DNA of 64,000 nucleotides from Algoriphagus machipongonensis (GTDB lineage: Bacteria; Bacteroidota; Bacteroidia; Cytophagales; Cyclobacteriaceae): positions 3,599,001 through 3,663,000 of the forward strand of contig NZ_CM001023.1 in the NCBI RefSeq assembly GCF_000166275.1. The letters run 5' to 3'. This document shows, in pieces, positions 1 to 8,782 of this stretch; position 1 is the stretch's first letter, and each line of letters opens with the position of its first letter. The notes under the pieces were generated by a model. It saw only the letters and a list, made by a program, of their open reading frames with translations, searched no databases and had not been told where the DNA came from. Both the position numbers and the translations under genes were made by a program.

Positions 1-264
1 GGTATAATTCCCTTCGGGCTCACTAACCGGAAGAAAACTTCCCATAGGCAATAAAAACTGAGAATGAATGGTCACACCTTTTGCATGCAAAGCTGCGATC
101 CCTGTTGGAGCCAAAATTAAATGCCTCTTATGGGTACGCTTTGCCAAATCCCTCAAAAATGTGGTCTTCCCTGTCCCTGCTTTTCCTGTTAAAAAAATTG
201 GGGCTCCTGTGTTGTTGACAAACCTTGCGGCGTAGTCAAGTTTATCGGTGGCCTGCTGATCCAT
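1..264 (-). CDS. PIF1/RecD-like helicase, N-terminal part (cut by window edge)
   Basis: The gene starts with ATG at 264 and runs off the left edge in frame, giving 88 residues. A Walker A loop (GKAGTGKTT, residues 27-35) is followed by a PIF1-type motif Ia region (APTGIAAL, then VTIHS). This is the ATP-binding start of a superfamily 1 DNA helicase. In Bacteroidota, long proteins with this N-terminus often carry C-terminal HRDC or helix-turn-helix domains, but that part lies outside the window. The role in DNA unwinding or repair is inferred from the family only. Confidence 0.85.
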   Translation of the reverse strand, partial: MDQQATDKLDYAARFVNNTGAPIFLTGKAGTGKTTFLRDLAKRTHKRHLILAPTGIAALHAKGVTIHSQFLLPMGSFLPVSEPEGNYT

Positions 265-361
265 ATAACTAAACTAATAATACTTTTTCTACCAAAAAAC
301 TGAATGTTTGGCGATTTTCAAATTTTCCTTTTTATAAATTCAAGCACAAACTAACTTGAAA

Positions 362-976
362 ATGTACATACATCCTCTCAATAAGTGGGAAAATGAACCT
401 GCTATTATCGATTTAATAAAGAATTACTCCTTTGCAACACTTGTGACTCAGACTGATGGGAAACCTTGGGCAACCCATATCCCCTTAATTCTTTCCAAAA
501 ATAAACAGGGGGATACCATTTTAACCGGCCATATAGCTAAGGCAAACCCACAATGGAGAAACATTGCTGAAGGAGAAGCCCTTGCAATATTCCAAGGCCC
601 TCATGCTTACATTTCATCTTCTTGGTATAACCACGAAAACGTCCCTACTTGGAATTACCAAGCGGTTCATATTCAAGGTACCTTAAAAATCATCACTGGA
701 CATGATTTAATAGACCACTTAAAATCACTGGTCGATAAATTTGAAGAAGGAAGACCCAACAGAGTTTCTGTGGAAGGAATGAGTAAAAACTACCTTGATA
801 GCCAATTAAAGGGCTTAGTAGGATTAGAAATGACAATTACTGAAGTTCAAGCTGCTTCAAAACTTTCGCAAAACAGAGATAAAGAGAATTTTGATCGAGT
901 GATTGATCATCTGGATGCTAGCTCAAACCCTCTAGATCGAGAGGTAGCTGCTGAAATGAAAAAGATCAGAAAATAG
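362..976 (+). CDS. PaiB-like FMN-binding protein
   Basis: The product is 204 aa. An in-frame TTG lies six bases upstream, but the ATG at 362 gives the MYIHP beginning typical of the PaiB family (FMN_bind_2). The split-barrel flavin-binding fold is indicated by the central stretch with GPHAYISSSWY and a following NYQAVHIQG segment. Bacillus PaiB was described as a negative regulator of sporulation and protease genes; in other bacteria the family is a generic FMN-binding protein, so a regulatory role here is not shown. It stands alone, divergent from the helicase gene and convergent with the AsmA-like gene, with no terminator hairpin between the convergent ends. Confidence 0.85.
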   Translation: MYIHPLNKWENEPAIIDLIKNYSFATLVTQTDGKPWATHIPLILSKNKQGDTILTGHIAKANPQWRNIAEGEALAIFQGPHAYISSSWYNHENVPTWNYQAVHIQGTLKIITGHDLIDHLKSLVDKFEEGRPNRVSVEGMSKNYLDSQLKGLVGLEMTITEVQAASKLSQNRDKENFDRVIDHLDASSNPLDREVAAEMKKIRK

Positions 977-995
977 AACTTGACCAAATTCTTTC

Positions 996-2597
996 TCAAT
1001 CACTCCCAACAAAAATTTTCGCTAATCCTGAAGGAACAATTTCCTCCACTCCCTCTTTGATTGATTCCCAAATCAGGTTAAAAGGACTTCGATAAACATT
1101 TCTCTTAGTCTGGTATGTCGCTGTTTGGTAGCTATTGCTTCCCGGTAAATTATTTTTTGAAGTAAGTAAATTTGCCACGGAGGAGATCAAACCTTTCTTT
1201 TTATTCCCTGTCGAATTTTGATCCAAAACCTCAATTTTTAAGTTTTGGTAATCAAATGCCAAGGAATTTTGTGAAGAATATTGATTGGCTTTCATACTTA
1301 AATTTAAGCCCAGTACACTCCCTGATTCAACTCTTATATTCGCCATTTGAATCAATGTTTGGTTGATCCTCGGTAGCTCAAAGGCCTTTATAAATGCATT
1401 TAATTCAAAAGTTTCATTTCCAAAAGGCACATAAACATCCATCCCAACTTCGGCTTCCTCATTGAATATTGCGTTGGCATGGATCTCCATCGTCTTATCA
1501 AGTTGAAGCGAATCCTTAGAAATCATGTTATAAATATCACCCGAAACACTACTAAATTCTAAACTAGCTGGTTCCGAATTTCCATCTTTAATTTCCTTAT
1601 AAACTATTTTTGAATTCCTGATCGATACTGTATCCAGATAAAGCGGAAAAGGAATTTTTTCGACCATTCCCTCAAACATAGGTTTAACTGGCTCATCGGG
1701 TCGGGGTTTATTTTTATCTCGAAGATCTACCAAAACCAAGCTGTCTACAGTTAATAACCCTGCTTTTACAGACCAGTCCCCATAGATGCTACTTTCTGTA
1801 TCAATATGCCCCAGTTTTACTGTCTGAATATCTAATTCAATTAGGTCCTGTTGATATGCTGCATTTTGGACTGCAGCATCTATTCCCTCCTTAAATTTCA
1901 GGGAAATTCCCTCGAAAAGAATCTCATTATTTAAGGATTTATAGTCAATAGATTCGACGTTAAATTCCTGCTCTGAATCTATTTGTATCTGAACATTTTT
2001 TATGCTTGCCTCTAAGCTTGCCAACTTAAAAGGCACTGCTTGTTTGATTATTATAGAATCAGATTCTAAGCCATCGGCTTTTATGTTTAAGTCTGTAAAA
2101 TGTCCAAATCGAAAAAGACTATCGGATTCCACAAACATTTCTGCAGTTCCTTTTTCAAGAACAAAATGTTTGATTTCTCCCCTAGATATTATATCCTGAA
2201 AAATCAATTGAAAAGCTTGAGAGCTATTTTGACCATGGCTTCCTTTTTCCCTTTGAATCAGGCGAAATGCTGGTTCGATAATCTTCAGCTCATCAATTTC
2301 AAGCTTATCTTCAAAAATCAACTTCCATAAATTCACCCCGGACATCCTAATGCTTCTCAAAGAACCATTGACTTTAGAGGAAAGAGAATCATTCATTGGA
2401 TTCATCAAAATATCCCGAATTACTACTCTCCTTTTAAAAAGCTGAATATCAATATCATCAAAAACCAAATCATAATCTCGGTCTGGATTTGAATTGACCG
2501 TTTCAGGAATTCGATGTGTCAGCCAATTCTCTAAAAAAAAGGTACCTGCCACTCCTGTTATCAAAAGGATTAAGACAATTAACCCAAACTTCTTCAT
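996..2597 (-). CDS. AsmA/DUF748-like membrane-anchored protein
   Basis: The protein is 533 aa with one N-terminal transmembrane segment (about residues 4-22). A long periplasmic region follows, rich in alternating beta-strand patterns with repeated SLxSI and LxISxVxI-like phrases. This is the look of AsmA/DUF748/TamB-superfamily proteins, which are thought to work at the inner membrane-outer membrane interface, possibly in lipid transport. I recognise the general architecture, not a specific subfamily. The gene is monocistronic: its start faces a roughly 230-bp gap before the EEP gene, and its stop faces the PaiB-like gene. Confidence 0.55.
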   Translation of the reverse strand: MKKFGLIVLILLITGVAGTFFLENWLTHRIPETVNSNPDRDYDLVFDDIDIQLFKRRVVIRDILMNPMNDSLSSKVNGSLRSIRMSGVNLWKLIFEDKLEIDELKIIEPAFRLIQREKGSHGQNSSQAFQLIFQDIISRGEIKHFVLEKGTAEMFVESDSLFRFGHFTDLNIKADGLESDSIIIKQAVPFKLASLEASIKNVQIQIDSEQEFNVESIDYKSLNNEILFEGISLKFKEGIDAAVQNAAYQQDLIELDIQTVKLGHIDTESSIYGDWSVKAGLLTVDSLVLVDLRDKNKPRPDEPVKPMFEGMVEKIPFPLYLDTVSIRNSKIVYKEIKDGNSEPASLEFSSVSGDIYNMISKDSLQLDKTMEIHANAIFNEEAEVGMDVYVPFGNETFELNAFIKAFELPRINQTLIQMANIRVESGSVLGLNLSMKANQYSSQNSLAFDYQNLKIEVLDQNSTGNKKKGLISSVANLLTSKNNLPGSNSYQTATYQTKRNVYRSPFNLIWESIKEGVEEIVPSGLAKIFVGSD

Positions 2598-2829
2598 AGA
2601 TGATTATTTGAAGGAAATATAGGTTTTTCTATTCCAATTCTTCTTCCAACCATCAAATCGATTGAAGTATTTTTGTGAAGTATATTTATTAGCATGGAAA
2701 ATTTAGAATAATGTAAAAATCAGACTTCTCTCATCCTTTAAAATTGACCATTCACCAAGGAAAAGGCCATTTTTGAGTTTGGCTTACTTACCTTTCATGA
2801 TAAAATCAATTTTCACTATAGAAATAGAA

Positions 2830-3633
2830 ATGAATTCAGTTTCAAAGCACCTATTCTTGTTACTTTTCTTTTTTAGTAGCATCACAATAGCACTAGCCCA
2901 AAAGGATACAAATACAATTACCGTTTTGACCTACAACATTTACCATGGGGAAGATCCAGCAAATAGAGGCACTAGTAATCTGGATGAAATTGCTGCTTTA
3001 ATCCTTCAATATTCTCCTGATGTAGTAGCCATGCAAGAAGTAGATAGCATGACCACTCGTACTGCTGGAGTTTATGGTAAAAAAGTAGATTTGGTTCAGG
3101 AATTGGCTAAATTGACTGGATACTCAGGGTATTTTGCAAAAGCAATGGACTATGCAGAAGGAGGATATGGAGAAGGCTTATTAGTCAAAGGAGAAGCTAT
3201 TTTCAGCACTCAAAACCTTCCTATCCCTCATGGTGGAGAGCCTAGAGCTGCGGCTTGGGCAGAATTTAAATTGTCGAATGACAAGAAGATTGCTATTGCT
3301 GGAACCCATTTCTGTCATGAATTTGAAGAAAATAGAATAGCCCAAGTCAAAGAAATAAGTAAAGTAGCAGGCCAATCGAATTTGCCTGTTATTTGGGCTG
3401 GAGACCTGAACCTAAGACCTGACTCTGAAGCTTACCGAAGTATAATCGGAACATGGAAAGACGCAGGTTCAGACCCAACACCCTATTCGCCGACTTTTGG
3501 ATCTTTAAAAGATGGCCCTCGAATCGATTATGTTTGGTTTGACCCTAGTAAATTCACGCTAGAAAGCTATCAGGTTCTTGATGTCCCATTTTCTGATCAT
3601 TACCCCGTTTTAGTCACTTTAAAATTTAAATAA
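2830..3633 (+). CDS. Exported endonuclease/exonuclease/phosphatase (EEP) family protein
   Basis: I place the start at the ATG at 2830 because a clean Sec signal peptide (residues 1-23, ending ALAQ) begins there; the reading frame stays open further upstream. The mature protein has the EEP-fold landmarks in order: TYNIYHG with metal-site Asn36, QEVD with Glu70, AGDLN at 190-194, and a terminal SDHYP with His257. EEP proteins are metal-dependent phosphodiesterases or phosphatases; exported Bacteroidota members are often next to sugar-degradation genes. It begins a three-gene operon: DUF1080 follows after one base. The substrate is unknown. Confidence 0.85.
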   Translation: MNSVSKHLFLLLFFFSSITIALAQKDTNTITVLTYNIYHGEDPANRGTSNLDEIAALILQYSPDVVAMQEVDSMTTRTAGVYGKKVDLVQELAKLTGYSGYFAKAMDYAEGGYGEGLLVKGEAIFSTQNLPIPHGGEPRAAAWAEFKLSNDKKIAIAGTHFCHEFEENRIAQVKEISKVAGQSNLPVIWAGDLNLRPDSEAYRSIIGTWKDAGSDPTPYSPTFGSLKDGPRIDYVWFDPSKFTLESYQVLDVPFSDHYPVLVTLKFK

Positions 3634-3634
3634 T

Positions 3635-4495
3635 ATGAAAAATCTAACCCTCCTTGTTTTATGTAGCCTTGTACTTTTCGCCTGTAGCTCAGGCTCAGAA
3701 AGCTCCAATGAAGAAGTAACTCCAAAATTAGAATGGAGAGAGCTTTTCAATGGAAATGATCTAGAAAACTGGGTAGTCAAAATCAGCAAACATGAGGTAA
3801 ATGAGAATTTCGGCAATACTTTCAGAGTGGCAGATGGTATGATGCAGGTTAGGTATGACGAGTATGATGAGTTTGATCGTCAATACGGCCACATCTTTTA
3901 TGATGAAGCATTTTCTAACTATGTTTTACAGGTCCAATACCGTTTTGTAGGTGAGCAAGCCAACGGAGGTGAAGGATGGGCTTGGAGAAACAGTGGAGCC
4001 ATGCTACATGGCCAGGATCCAAGAACAATGTTGAAAGACCAGGATTTCCCAATTTCTGTGGAAGCACAATTTTTGGGTGGAAATGGAACTGATGAAAGAA
4101 GTACTTGCAACTTATGTACACCTGGAACGAATGTAGTTTTAGCAGACACGCTTTTCACCCCTCATTGTATAAACTCTTCTTCTAAAACATATGCTGGAGA
4201 TCAATGGGTAACAGCTAATTTTGTTGTCTTAGGTGATTCTGCCATTCACCACATGGTGGGCTTAGACACAGTCTTCAGTTACAATAAACCTCAGATTGGT
4301 GGCGGTAATGTCAACCCTTCTGATCCTGCAGTCAAAATTGATGGTAAACTTCTGAAAGAAGGTTTTATTTCTCTTCAAAGTGAGAGCCACCCAATTGATT
4401 TTAGAAAAGTATCTATTGTAGAAATAGATGATCTAATAGGGCAAGACGAAAAATTGAATGAGGCTGTAATAACACTTCTTTCTGATTCAAAATAA
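3635..4495 (+). CDS. DUF1080 (3-keto-disaccharide hydrolase family) lipoprotein
   Basis: The product is 286 aa with a lipoprotein signal whose lipobox ends at Cys17 (LFAC). The mature part starts with the DUF1080 phrase WRELFNGNDLENW and continues with a jelly-roll-like segment containing WRNSGAMLHGQ. DUF1080 (Pfam 3keto-disac_hyd) members are LamG-like proteins, and some hydrolyse 3-keto-glycosides made by Gfo/Idh dehydrogenases. The operon position between an EEP protein and DUF2264, and a GH109-like Gfo/Idh gene just beyond, fits that pathway. Four cysteines near the centre and C-terminal half (CNLC and others) may form disulfides or a metal site; I do not know their role. Confidence 0.85.
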   Translation: MKNLTLLVLCSLVLFACSSGSESSNEEVTPKLEWRELFNGNDLENWVVKISKHEVNENFGNTFRVADGMMQVRYDEYDEFDRQYGHIFYDEAFSNYVLQVQYRFVGEQANGGEGWAWRNSGAMLHGQDPRTMLKDQDFPISVEAQFLGGNGTDERSTCNLCTPGTNVVLADTLFTPHCINSSSKTYAGDQWVTANFVVLGDSAIHHMVGLDTVFSYNKPQIGGGNVNPSDPAVKIDGKLLKEGFISLQSESHPIDFRKVSIVEIDDLIGQDEKLNEAVITLLSDSK

Positions 4496-4508
4496 AATCA
4501 CCTATTGA

Positions 4509-5756
4509 ATGACTTTTAACAGAAGAGATTTTATCAAAACAGTTCCTGCTTTAGGAGCAGCTATGGGTATTTCCGCACAATCTTCAGGAAATACTATAAA
4601 AAAAGTAGCCGGGAACGATCGTCAAACTTGGTTAAACCTACTTTATAAAATATCTCACCCTGTGTTGGATGCCATGTCTCAAGGCAAACTCACAACCTTG
4701 ATGCCTGTGGAAGTACCTGAGAATGCATACGGTGGTAGAGATGAAGTAACCTACCTCGAGGCGATAGGAAGGTTATTGGCTGGTCTAGCTCCCTGGCTTG
4801 AACTCGAAGGAGTGACAGGTGAGGAAGCTGAAATGCAAAAAGAATTGCGTGAGAAAGCACTATTGAGCATCAAACACTCAGTGGATCCTGATTCTCCTGA
4901 TTATATCAACTGGACCAAAGGAGCTCAACCACTCGTTGATGGAGCGTTTTTAGTTCATGGAATAATGCGAGCTCCAAAACAACTTTGGGAGCCTTTAGAT
5001 GCTGAGACAAAGGCAAGATTGGTCAAAGAACTCATTGCTCAGAAACTTGCCATTTTACCTTATTACAATAATTGGATATTGTTTGGGGCTATGATCGATG
5101 CATTCTTATTTTCTGTAGGTGAGCAAGGGGATTTGATGAGGATGGACTTTGCCATCAAAAAGCATATGGAATGGTATGCCGGGGACGGCTGGTATGGGGA
5201 CGGGTCTGAATTTCATTTAGACTATTATAACTCCTACGTTATCCAACCTATGCTTATCCAAGTGCTAGAAATAGCCGTCACAATTCGCAAATCCTACACC
5301 TCTGATTTGGAGAAAGCCAAAACGAGGATGCAAAGGTATTCAAGACAACTAGAAATGTTGATTTCTCCAGAAGGCACTTATCCTGCTATAGGAAGATCGA
5401 TTTGCTATAGATCTGGAGCATTCCAACCTTTAGCTGAAGTTGTTCTTAAAGAATCCTTACCTGAAGAAATCACCAATGGCCAGGTTCGTTCGGCCTTGAC
5501 CGCAGTCTATAGCAAATTGTTTTCAGCCAAAGGTACTTTTGATGAAAATGGATGGCTCCAACTGGGATTAGCAGGGCATCAACCAGGCTTAGCTGAACCT
5601 TATATAAGTACTGGTAGCTTGTATTTATGTTCCCTTGGTTTTTTACCATTGGGCCTACCCGCAAATCATGACTTTTGGACCGCTCAAGCGGAAGACTGGA
5701 CCAGTGTGAAAATTTGGAATGGAGAGGATATGGAAAGAGATTCAGCCTTGAAGTAA
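4509..5756 (+). CDS. DUF2264 family protein with Tat-type signal
   Basis: The product is 415 aa. It starts with NRRDFIK (twin arginine at 5-6) followed by a hydrophobic Ala/Gly stretch, so Tat export is likely. The rest matches the DUF2264 family: an early GRDEVTYLEAIGRLLAGLAPW segment and several Tyr/Trp-rich helices such as WYAGDGWYGDGSEFH, as expected for an (alpha/alpha)6-toroid glycan-active protein. Biochemistry for the family is sparse, so the substrate is open. It is the last gene of the EEP-DUF1080-DUF2264 operon, 13 bp after DUF1080, and is followed by a strong hairpin. Confidence 0.8.
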   Translation: MTFNRRDFIKTVPALGAAMGISAQSSGNTIKKVAGNDRQTWLNLLYKISHPVLDAMSQGKLTTLMPVEVPENAYGGRDEVTYLEAIGRLLAGLAPWLELEGVTGEEAEMQKELREKALLSIKHSVDPDSPDYINWTKGAQPLVDGAFLVHGIMRAPKQLWEPLDAETKARLVKELIAQKLAILPYYNNWILFGAMIDAFLFSVGEQGDLMRMDFAIKKHMEWYAGDGWYGDGSEFHLDYYNSYVIQPMLIQVLEIAVTIRKSYTSDLEKAKTRMQRYSRQLEMLISPEGTYPAIGRSICYRSGAFQPLAEVVLKESLPEEITNGQVRSALTAVYSKLFSAKGTFDENGWLQLGLAGHQPGLAEPYISTGSLYLCSLGFLPLGLPANHDFWTAQAEDWTSVKIWNGEDMERDSALK

Positions 5757-5770
5757 TTACGAGGAAAATG

Positions 5771-5808
5771 AAAAAGCCCGCTAGAATTTAATTTCCAGCG
5801 GGCTTTTT
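5771..5808. terminator. Bidirectional intrinsic terminator
   Basis: Perfect 12-bp stem AAAAAGCCCGCT / AGCGGGCTTTTT with a 14-nt loop and T-runs on both strands. It sits between the convergent DUF2264 and GH109-like genes and can serve both. Confidence 0.93.
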
Positions 5809-5826
5809 TTCTCTTATTTCTTAGGC

Positions 5827-7230
5827 TTATCCTCTCAAAGTGATTGGAACAGGCTTATTGTTTTTCCAGCTTCCTCTGGTAAAATCAGGCACATCGATCG
5901 AGTTAGATCTATTGGCAACAGACCACTCACTTAATGGTGAAATACTGCTCCATAAAGCTGCATCATACACGTCTTGATCCAATGGAAGACCATTTCTAAG
6001 ACAATCAATTAATCTCCAGTCCATGATAAAGTCCATGCCTCCATGTCCTCCAACTTCTTTCGCTAATTCCCCTACTTTTTGAACAATTTCCGGGGTATAT
6101 TTTGTCTCAAGGTCTTTAAATTCCTCATCTTTTAACCAGCCATGGCCTCTTGCCACTTTAGGAGTAGGGTACTTCTGGGCATAACCTTCCGTTCCACTTA
6201 CTACATGAAGTCTTGAATAAGGTCTAGGGCTAGAAACATCATGTTGAATCATAATGGTTTTCCCTTGCTTCGTTTTCACCACCGTGGTATTCATATTTCC
6301 CCTAAACTTCTTCTGAGCAAATTGGCCAAAGAAATTATCCTGCTCAGCTAACTCCTGTGCAGTCTTAGCCATGGAGAAATCATCGGAAGATACAGAGGTC
6401 AAATAATCCATTTGATCTCCTCTATTAATATTTAAAATTTGACAAATAGGTCCTAAGCCATGAGTAGGATATAAATTACCATTTCGATAATTCTCCTTTA
6501 GCCTCCACATTCCTTGATAACCTTCCTTATTGAAGTTAAGTGATAATAAATCGTGAATATAAGCTCCTTCGACATGCAATACTTCTCCAAAGTATCCTTC
6601 TCGAGCCATCTTTAAAGTCATCAACTCAAAAAAGTCATAGCAGCAATTCTCTAATTGCATACAATGCTTTTTGGTACGCTCTGATGTCTCAACTAGCTGC
6701 CAAGTTTCGTCAAGGGTTCTAGCGATTGGAACTTCACAAGCGGCATGCTTACCAGCTTCCATCGCATATACAGCCATTGGAGTATGCCATTCCCATGGAG
6801 TAGCAATGTATATTAAATCAAGATCTGGTCTTTCGAACATTTCTTTCCAAGAATAAGAATTTCCAGAATATCCATCTGGCTTGTGTGAAGTGTCCTTGAG
6901 CATTTCTTTGGCTTTTTCTACTCTCTCTGGCATGAGATCGCATAAAGCCTTTATTTCTACTCCTTCAATTTTACTCAATCTATTGACAGCTCCAGGGCCT
7001 CTCATCCCCAAGCCTACTATCCCTACTCTCACAGTTTCCAATTTAGGGGCAGCATATCCAGACATATTAAAGACCTGTGGACCTCCATTGTATTTTCTGA
7101 TTGCTTCGGGAAGTTTCTCGGTATCCTGGCCGAAAACTGACCCTGCTCCCATGAAACCTAGTCCGGCTAATCCAGTCGCTTTTAAAAATTCTCTTCTTTG
7201 ATTATTCTTCATTTTGGCTGTATTTGTCAT
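5827..7230 (-). CDS. Gfo/Idh/MocA oxidoreductase, GH109-like, Tat-exported
   Basis: The product is 467 aa. A second in-frame ATG at 7212 would also keep the Tat motif QRREFLK and its hydrophobic core. A Rossmann motif (GIVGLGMRG) near residue 70 binds NAD. GH109-type features include LENCCYDFFEL in the middle and YPTHGLGPICQ with INRGDQM. GH109 enzymes (founder: alpha-N-acetylgalactosaminidase) cleave glycosides by transient NAD-dependent oxidation at C3; related Gfo/Idh proteins make 3-keto sugars that DUF1080 proteins can cleave. The gene converges on the DUF1080 operon, which supports a shared role in sugar breakdown. The exact substrate cannot be read from sequence. Confidence 0.82.
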   Translation of the reverse strand: MTNTAKMKNNQRREFLKATGLAGLGFMGAGSVFGQDTEKLPEAIRKYNGGPQVFNMSGYAAPKLETVRVGIVGLGMRGPGAVNRLSKIEGVEIKALCDLMPERVEKAKEMLKDTSHKPDGYSGNSYSWKEMFERPDLDLIYIATPWEWHTPMAVYAMEAGKHAACEVPIARTLDETWQLVETSERTKKHCMQLENCCYDFFELMTLKMAREGYFGEVLHVEGAYIHDLLSLNFNKEGYQGMWRLKENYRNGNLYPTHGLGPICQILNINRGDQMDYLTSVSSDDFSMAKTAQELAEQDNFFGQFAQKKFRGNMNTTVVKTKQGKTIMIQHDVSSPRPYSRLHVVSGTEGYAQKYPTPKVARGHGWLKDEEFKDLETKYTPEIVQKVGELAKEVGGHGGMDFIMDWRLIDCLRNGLPLDQDVYDAALWSSISPLSEWSVANRSNSIDVPDFTRGSWKNNKPVPITLRG

Positions 7231-7351
7231 TAATACTCAATACTAAGGCAAAAATTAAAAAATTCAACGCTTTAGGGTAGGAACGGTGAATTCACCCTAC
7301 CAAAATAACCAAATAGTCTACCTTTTTTCTCCCTGCAATGAATCTATATAC

Positions 7352-7564
7352 TCATTTAGCCGAAGTTCTAGAGCAGGTTTTTATACCAAAAATGGCATAC
7401 AAGGGACAGATGCTGACTATGCTTGTAAAAGTAAAGATTGCTGCCACTGCTAAAAGCAAATACCCAACAGTGTCATTAAATACTCCTAAATAATAGACCC
7501 CAACCAAAATCGCTGCTACGACTAAACGGATGACTCTGTCTGCATTTCCCATATTCCTTTTCAT
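7352..7564 (-). CDS. DUF2892 (YgaP-like) small inner-membrane protein
   Basis: The product is 70 aa: N-terminal KRNMGNADRVIR, two transmembrane segments, and the family signature ending CPLYAIFGIKTC. This is the DUF2892/YgaP-type membrane domain, which in some proteins is fused to a rhodanese domain. Here it is a stand-alone gene. A role in sulfur or redox chemistry is only suggested by those fusions. The flanking gaps (about 120 bp and 177 bp) contain no other gene I can support. Confidence 0.85.
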   Translation of the reverse strand: MKRNMGNADRVIRLVVAAILVGVYYLGVFNDTVGYLLLAVAAIFTFTSIVSICPLYAIFGIKTCSRTSAK

Positions 7565-7741
7565 GATTTCTGAAGTTTATTGTAAAAAGATTTATTTCTA
7601 ACTCCTTATCGATGAAATAAATGTATTGACTAGTCACGGGGAAATCCATGACATTTGTCACACAAGAACATGAAAATTCTTATCTACCAAAGAATGACTA
7701 TCCTCTGATCCAGAAAAAATAAAATCAACAGTTGACTAGTA

Positions 7742-8782
7742 TTAATTCGCTAAAAAATATTTAGCCATCACTTTTTCTGCTTCTTTTCCCTGAGGGGTAA
7801 AATCAGGCTCCCGGTCATGTCTATTGGGGTACCATTTCCAAAAATACACCCCAGCCATCCATGATTTATCCCAAACTGATTCAAAAAATGCCTCATAACA
7901 TAGCGCCTGTGCAGATTCAGAAAACTCTATCTCCTTCCTCTCATTCGGCCAAACCCAAGGTTCAATGGCCGCATCTACGGTATTACAATAGCCTATTTCA
8001 GTAAAGAGAACTGGCTTTTTGAATTTCCGAACCATCTTTTCAACTGCCGGTAATTGCTTATTCCAACCAGCTTTTAATTCTTTCAAGTCAGGGTTATGCT
8101 TTTTTGATAAGGGAAAATAAGCTTGAATCCCTATATAATCCAGATCATCCCAGAATTTGATTTTTTCATACTCAGTGAAATTAGCAGCATAAACCAATTT
8201 TCCAGAATATACTTTTCTGACCTCTGCAATTATTGCTCTCCAATCATTTTCTCGGTCAGAGGTTTTCTCTAATTCTGTACCAATACAAAGCATGGGTATC
8301 TCAAGCCTTTCTGCCAGTTTAGCATAATCCAAAATGAACTGCTCATAATTATCAAACCAAGTCTCCCAGTCATCCTCATTCTTCATCTCAATTTCTCCTG
8401 GCCAACTTCCTCTTACCCATAAATGAGGCTTCAGCATATTCATTATTCCTAATACCTGTGAAGAATCATGGGTTGTTTGAATCCCTTTGGCTGACTCTCC
8501 CCACCATTGCCTTTCGGCATCCACTTCCCATCGAATTTCCGGGGTATTCACATCACTTTGCCAACCAAATGGAGTCTGTGACAAAGCATTGGCTCCTGTT
8601 GATTTTAAAGCTCTTAACTCACTCCCATCCAAAGGTGATCGACTACCTACCCAGCATACGCCTTTCCACTTTTCTGTCACCACCAATAATTCCTCTTCTG
8701 GTATTGTCCACCAAATCATTGTGAGCACAATAAAAATTGCGATCGAGCTCAACAAATATCTAGTGTACCAAGGTTTTATCAT
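7742..8782 (-). CDS. Membrane-anchored GH113-like glycoside hydrolase (beta-mannanase type)
   Basis: I choose the ATG at 8782, which overlaps the upstream stop as ATGA, giving 346 aa; a longer frame exists but has no reason to be used. Residues about 9-26 form a signal anchor, so the enzyme faces the periplasm. The TIM-barrel body has the two clan GH-A glutamates in the expected contexts: CIGTELEKT (Glu170, acid/base) and VLFTEIGY (Glu262, nucleophile). WEVDAERQWW and FWKWYP fit GH113, a family known for beta-mannanases. It closes a ten-gene minus-strand cluster that also contains mannosyl-type glycosyltransferases, which suggests a glycan-trimming role. Confidence 0.8.
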   Translation of the reverse strand: MIKPWYTRYLLSSIAIFIVLTMIWWTIPEEELLVVTEKWKGVCWVGSRSPLDGSELRALKSTGANALSQTPFGWQSDVNTPEIRWEVDAERQWWGESAKGIQTTHDSSQVLGIMNMLKPHLWVRGSWPGEIEMKNEDDWETWFDNYEQFILDYAKLAERLEIPMLCIGTELEKTSDRENDWRAIIAEVRKVYSGKLVYAANFTEYEKIKFWDDLDYIGIQAYFPLSKKHNPDLKELKAGWNKQLPAVEKMVRKFKKPVLFTEIGYCNTVDAAIEPWVWPNERKEIEFSESAQALCYEAFFESVWDKSWMAGVYFWKWYPNRHDREPDFTPQGKEAEKVMAKYFLAN

